Shown: in pieces, positions 59,791-64,000 of the stretch
How the letters are laid out: each line of letters opens with the position of its first letter
Numbering within the stretch: the first letter of the stretch is position 1
NCBI GenBank assembly: GCA_949317995.1
Contig: OX439039.1
Coordinates: 16,235,282-16,299,281, forward strand
Length of the DNA stretch: 64,000 nt
Direction of reading: 5' to 3'
Source of the DNA: Acholoe squamosa
Lineage: Eukaryota > Annelida > Polychaeta > Phyllodocida > Polynoidae
Made by a program: the position numbers and the translations under genes
The notes under the pieces: generated by a model
Seen by the model: only the letters and a program-made list of their open reading frames with translations
Told to the model about the DNA's origin: nothing
The model's database searches: none

Positions 59791-61040
59791 GTAACGTGCT
59801 TGATGAAAATAAATTCTTCTATAAATCATAGTAATTAAAGTCTAACACACATCATATTAGGTCTGGACATTGGATAGTAGTCCCAAATAATGTATTAACA
59901 CCAAAAATACACGAGTTTGCTATTATTGTGTACAAAGGAGGGATTTTTGACTCGCCGGTAACGCGCTTGATGAAAATAACATCTAACGTCTTCTGGTGGT
60001 CACTGTGCCAATATAATCAAACCCAGCAGCGATGTAACACATTTAGACAATAAAATACACATAGAGGAGGTATCATAACCACAGGAATGTGTGTAAATAT
60101 TGGGAATATGGTGAAAATCGATCGAAATGGTACCTAAAACAGTGCCAGCAGGGAAGAGAAAATGATTTGGCATGGGTGGGGGGGTACAAAATGGCGGAGA
60201 AGGTACCAAACCTGCACTAAAGCAAAGCAAAGGCCTTATTCTATGATATTAAACACAGTTATTCATCAATTTGGCCATAGTAAGGCTACTACACCCCAGG
60301 ATATCATTTTGATCAAGCGCGTTACCGTCGACTAGAAATTTTGGTCAAGCGCGTTACAGGCTATTTTGGGTCACAGAAGCTTCCAAAATGGCGTCAGGGC
60401 TTGGATTTTCGCCCACGCCGATCGTCTAACACGTATTCTACACGATTTACATACTTTTGGTACACAAAAACAACATCAACAACATCCATCGGCATCAAAC
60501 ATCAAAATTTCATCAAGTTTCGATCAATATCACTCACCTTTTGGTTGTTTTCTAGAAAACTGTTGGCGATAAACACCGGGGTAAACGATCCTAAACAAGT
60601 TCAGAACCGGATGACAACTTTTGGGAAGTCCCCGGTGGAGGCCACTTCCGCCCGAGTAACAGGAGGTGATTTTCTTCTCCCGCCATAATTTTGCCGAATA
60701 CCGATCAAGCGCGTTACATATGATAAACGACCATGGTTTGGGGCAACCAAAGCATGTAGAGACCCGATTTTTTTTTTTAAAACGACACCTCAACAATAGA
60801 TACACACTATATAATAGGTGAGATAACCCCGAGATGATTTATATAGGCTGCACAGAGGAAAGTGTTGCTTCAGGGGGAGTGGGGATGACTGACTTGAAAA
60901 TTACTTGAATGTGTATTGCGCGCAAGATTTTTTCTCAAAAATACCCCATATGCTCCCCCTCTATGGTGATAGATGAGAAACCACAAACAACTGTTCTAGT
61001 ATCTATTATATTGGTTTTCAATTTTGATCAAGCGCGTTAC
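59791..61040. repeat. Right-end motif cluster
   Basis: Two inverted copies (59,791-59,805 with two mismatches; 59,958-59,972 with one) and four forward copies (60,311, 60,343 with one mismatch, 60,703 and 61,026) of the 15-bp motif lie upstream of the gene and toward the right terminus. The 60,311/60,343 pair repeats the 32-bp spacing seen at 57,510/57,542, and about 90 bp of flanking sequence is shared with 57,566-57,662. Confidence 0.9.
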
Positions 61041-61401
61041 ACATACTATTTCAACTTAGAAGAACTGATGTTAAAAAAGAATTACTGGACATGTCACCTC
61101 CAATACACATGGAAATGTTAGATAGGACCCCCAGCTATGAAATAAATAATAATATGGTGGACTACTACTGCTTTCCTTGATGATATTTGGCCTGGAATAA
61201 GGTGGAAATTGGAAAAAAAAACAATTTTTGGCAATTTTCCAACTTTGGGCCACCATAGCTCAAAAAATATTGGTCCGACATACGCAAATTTGCCCTCTTT
61301 TTGAAGCCCAACATGTTTTCTCATAAATGAGACCATAAACAGGAAGATTGGTGGAACAATTTTTATTCTGGAGTCACATGTATCCAAAAAGACCCCAAAA
61401 A

Positions 61402-61434
61402 CCCAAAGGTGGGGCAGTTCACAGGAATCACCCA
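61402..61434. repeat. Right terminal inverted repeat
   Basis: Perfect 33-bp complement of 52,144-52,176; ends GGAATCACCCA next to TA. Confidence 0.95.
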
Positions 61435-61436
61435 TA

Positions 61437-62040
61437 TTGGTTTATATGATCAAGTAAAGAACCTGACCTGGGCCTGGTTATTATATTGATTAGTTGGAAT
61501 ACATTATCATCAGTACAGAAATCATCCATACATGAATCATTTACATCTATTATTTTAAACAAGTTTACATTGAAGTCACCTATAAAAATCAGTTTTCTAT
61601 TTGTTTGTCACCTTACTCTTTAATTCCCCTAGTTTAGTATATATTGCCCTAAGATCATTACAATCTGGCGGACAGTAGCAAACAAAAATTTTGTATTTAG
61701 TAAGATTAATTTCAACATCCTCACACAAGATTTCATATTAATCAGTTATATAGGATGAATTCAGATCCGGACAGACAATATAGTGATCCCTCAGATATAA
61801 CATAAGACCACCCACTGCCTTATCTCTAATAGGAAACCTATCCAGGCGAACATATTGATATCCTGGTACATGTAGGTCAGCATCCAATATAGATGGTGAA
61901 AGCCATGATTCAACTATTGCAGTAATATCTGCCTCAACAACTAGTTTAAACACATCTGTTCTCTTTTTATACATTGATCTAGTGTTGCTACATATTATTT
62001 TTAGCCCCTTCATAGGGGTTAGATCATGTAGAAACATCAC
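61437..62040 (-). pseudogene. LINE 2 endonuclease, 5' part
   Basis: Minus-strand motifs in order are ICSNTRSMYKK, IVESWLSPS, VGGLMLYLRDH, VCYCPPD, FIGDFNVN and LLDHI, the last cut by the transposon at 61,434. Stops (TAA near 61,738) and a frameshift before GDFN show decay. The remainder of the domain (ISDHSP) is at about 52,100. Confidence 0.85.
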
Positions 62041-62840
62041 TCAATCTCAAACAATTTGTCAAGGTTAATGAAGTTGAAAATGAAGGTGAATTTGAATGAT
62101 ACCCAATATGAAAAAAACATATAAATCGTCTTGTTGGAATGGCTGTGATCATAGAGGGTGGTTAGCTGACACTCTCCTAGCGTAATCTACAATCTTAGTC
62201 GGCTACTAGTATTTATAATATAAGATTTAGCATGATATGTATACATTCAATGCAATGAGAAGGATTATTAGCATTGCCATTTACTTTATATAGATGTTTA
62301 CAATCAATATCAGTACATAATAACATAAAAATAGCACATAATAACACATAGAAGGTTAGTGGGATGCCCATGGTTAAATATATAGAGGCTCTATTTTTGT
62401 GTAGTCAACTGATTCCGCCCGTTAGTAGGTCACCAGACTATAGGTTATTAACAGCGTCGCCTTGGTAGGAGTCGCCGTAGGCAATGCACTAGAGTGCTCT
62501 AAATTTGGACGCGGTAGGGGCTATTATGAATACTTATTTGACATACTGATTGAAAATGTACATTTCATATCCCAATCTATAACCGTCTAGGCATGCCTCT
62601 CTAGCATGTCATAGTAGTGTTTAGCTAACCAACAATACTTTGTTAGATCTTACACTAAGGTGTAAGTTAGGGAAAAGATATATCATCAATATTTAATACA
62701 TATCTAAATAACCTCAGTCAGTTTTTAAACAGTCACCTCTTTTAAGGGGAGAAAAAACCTAGCACTTTTTGCATAGCTGTAGATTTATGACTTTTCTCTA
62801 CTTTGGGAAATTCTTTTTTCTTTTTACGGTGATATTAAGT
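62041..62840. other. LINE 2 interval between ORF1 and ORF2, no coding domain seen
   Basis: About 800 bp where LINE 1 has its SGNH ORF. I read no DSRG-type or DGxH motif here. Stops are frequent in all frames. Confidence 0.5.
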
Positions 62841-62844
62841 CTTC

Positions 62845-63713
62845 TTGGCCTGTTCTGCTGGGGTGGGAACTAGTGTTTCAGTCGCAGTCATGGTGGTAGT
62901 GTTCATAGTTGTTGGGACATTTGTTCCATGAGCTGCTTGTAAATATTGCATAGCTATCACATGTTTTGTAGTTGGTACAGGTACATTTAGAGCTACATTT
63001 GGAATTGCCTCTTGTGGTTGTTGCTGTTGTTGTTGCTGTTGTTGCTATTGTTGCCTTTGTGGCAGTGGTGTTGCAATGGACCCCTTTTGGTTGTTCAGCA
63101 CTTTCATCCATATCCCCTGGAGTAGGCTGAAGTACAGGTTTAGGAGTAGCATGAGGGGGTACCTGTGGCTGCTGGGCTTGCTGCTCCTCAGTCCCATCAT
63201 CAGATGGGGTAGGAGTATCCGGTAAAGGTGTTACATTGTTTTCAACATTGAGACCAACATGTATAGGGGGTAAATTTCTCCCTTAGTTGTCTCCTGGCCT
63301 GCATCAGTAGTACTCCTCCCCTGTTTCTCCCTTTAAATTTTCCAATTTTCACAACATGGGAGTGGAGGTTTGCTGCAGTCCCCCAGTACATCGAGGATGT
63401 ACATTCCAGCTATTTCCTATTTCCTGTACACAAAAGCATTTCTAGGAGGTCATGATCCTGCTCATATTTCAACAGATTCAGTTCCAGTAGCTCATCCTCT
63501 TCTCTGTCTGACCACCCCTGACAGTCAAACTTCCCCAACTTTTTTGCACCATATGCTGTTTCAGCATCTAATATACGAGCTGCCTTATCAGGTCTTCCTG
63601 CAACAATAGCTTTCCTATAACAGAATGCCTGCTCCACACTCGTGAAATGCTGACCATTGGTTACAATAGAACAGGGAAAGAAATTTGACAGAGGTGCTAG
63701 TTCACTGTGGTAG

Positions 63714-63769
<56 letters not shown>

Positions 63770-64000
63770 TTTATATATATATATTTATATATATATGTAT
63801 CCGTTACTACTGTTCTTGTGTTGGAGAGACGTAGTTCGGGGGGTAGATAAGTCACTTTTTTTAGATTGGATTACGTCTCTAGTGTCTCCTTTAAAAAACA
63901 CAATGATCATGTTCCTATCACTTCTACTAGGGGTGCCCTGCCTATATGCATAGTCAATGTGGAAATAATGGAGGTGATTAATGCATAAGCCACTTCTTTC
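62845..64000 (-). pseudogene. LINE 2 ORF1 (partial): RNA-binding domain, NADAR domain, Gln/Pro-rich tail
   Basis: From the right edge the minus strand reads the end of an ORF1p RNA-binding domain (IDYAYRQG, RNMIIVFFKGDTRDVI, matching IDFAYRTG and PITVTFVRAEVRDKI of LINE 1). After a (TA)n tract comes a NADAR domain at about 63,400-63,715: GYHSELAPLSNFFP, TSVEQAFCYRKA (Glu in about 63,626-63,640), ARILDAETAYGAKKLG, GWSDREED and KYEQDHDLLEMLLCTG. Its C-terminal half (DxxWG) is not recovered, so it is truncated or frameshifted. A Gln/Pro-rich tail follows and ends AEQAKKT-stop near 62,845. The 5' end lies outside the window. Confidence 0.75.
63717..63800. repeat. (TA)n microsatellite inside LINE 2 ORF1
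   Basis: TA-dominated tract of about 80 bp with AAATATTTA interruptions, directly at the 5' edge of the NADAR domain. It probably expanded after the LINE inserted. Confidence 0.95.

Larger units (their letters stand above)
52144..61434 (-). mobile_element. 9,291-bp autonomous-type DNA transposon nested in LINE 2
   Basis: The terminal inverted repeats are 33 bp and perfect: 52,144-52,176 (TGGGTGATTCCTGTGAACTG and on) and 61,402-61,434. TA flanks each side (52,142-52,143; 61,435-61,436). The element splits the LINE 2 endonuclease between LLDHI and ISDHSP. Rejoining the LINE with a 2-bp duplication removed keeps the frame and restores the 18-residue LDH-SDH spacing seen in LINE 1. It contains a minus-strand multi-exon gene (54,475-59,442), four tandem units near the left end and 15 copies of a 15-bp motif. 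The superfamily is not assigned. The gene has two in-frame TAG stops, so this copy may be defective. Confidence 0.9.

Overview
The window looks like an animal nuclear genome, most likely a marine invertebrate. It is AT-rich, has no operons, carries CR1/L2-like LINEs, tRNA-derived SINEs, long (TA)n tracts, minisatellites and GT-AG introns, and is extremely dense in transposable elements. I cannot fix the species from sequence alone; amphioxus, hemichordate, echinoderm and mollusc are all conceivable. I recognise no conventional host gene. The only host candidates are an unidentified open frame cut by the left edge (2-631) and a weak pair of exon-like segments near 41.2-42.0 kb.

Layout. 0-6.5 kb: edge ORF, two copies of a tRNA-derived SINE, a 201-bp tandem duplication, otherwise featureless DNA. 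6.9-13.1 kb (minus strand): LINE 1, a degenerate 6-kb element with ORF1 (coiled coil, RNA-binding domain, NADAR domain, Pro-rich tail), an SGNH-esterase-like ORF, an AP-like endonuclease and a reverse transcriptase. 13-27 kb: non-autonomous DNA transposons, including a CACTA-like 889-bp element and a TTAA-flanked 1.19-kb element, plus hairpins and a SINE/foldback composite. 27.9-32.3 kb: a 22-bp minisatellite that appears to have been split by a 3.1-kb palindrome made of tandem arrays. 34-43 kb: microsatellites, a second composite-repeat copy and a solo-LTR-like segment. 43.1-49.1 kb: a 6-kb inverted repeat. 49.5-64 kb (minus strand): LINE 2, related to LINE 1 and running off the right edge. 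It is split inside its endonuclease domain by a 9,291-bp DNA transposon (52,144-61,434) with perfect 33-bp terminal inverted repeats.

Two systems stand out. (1) Both LINEs, although clearly different families, carry a NADAR (YbiA-like, ADP-ribose-processing) domain directly after the ORF1 RNA-binding domain, so the domain is a stable part of the element. (2) The 9.3-kb transposon contains a GC-rich gene that I reconstruct as at least four exons with matching splice phases. It encodes a DDE-type transposase candidate. Fifteen copies of the 15-bp motif GATCAAGCGCGTTAC lie in its non-coding parts; they are the likely transposase-binding sites. The LINE reading frame across the insertion allows the target duplication to be deduced as 2 bp (TA).

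All reading frames were interpreted by eye. Domain assignments rest on recognisable motifs, not on searches. Repeat boundaries are exact where TIRs or target duplications are visible and approximate elsewhere.
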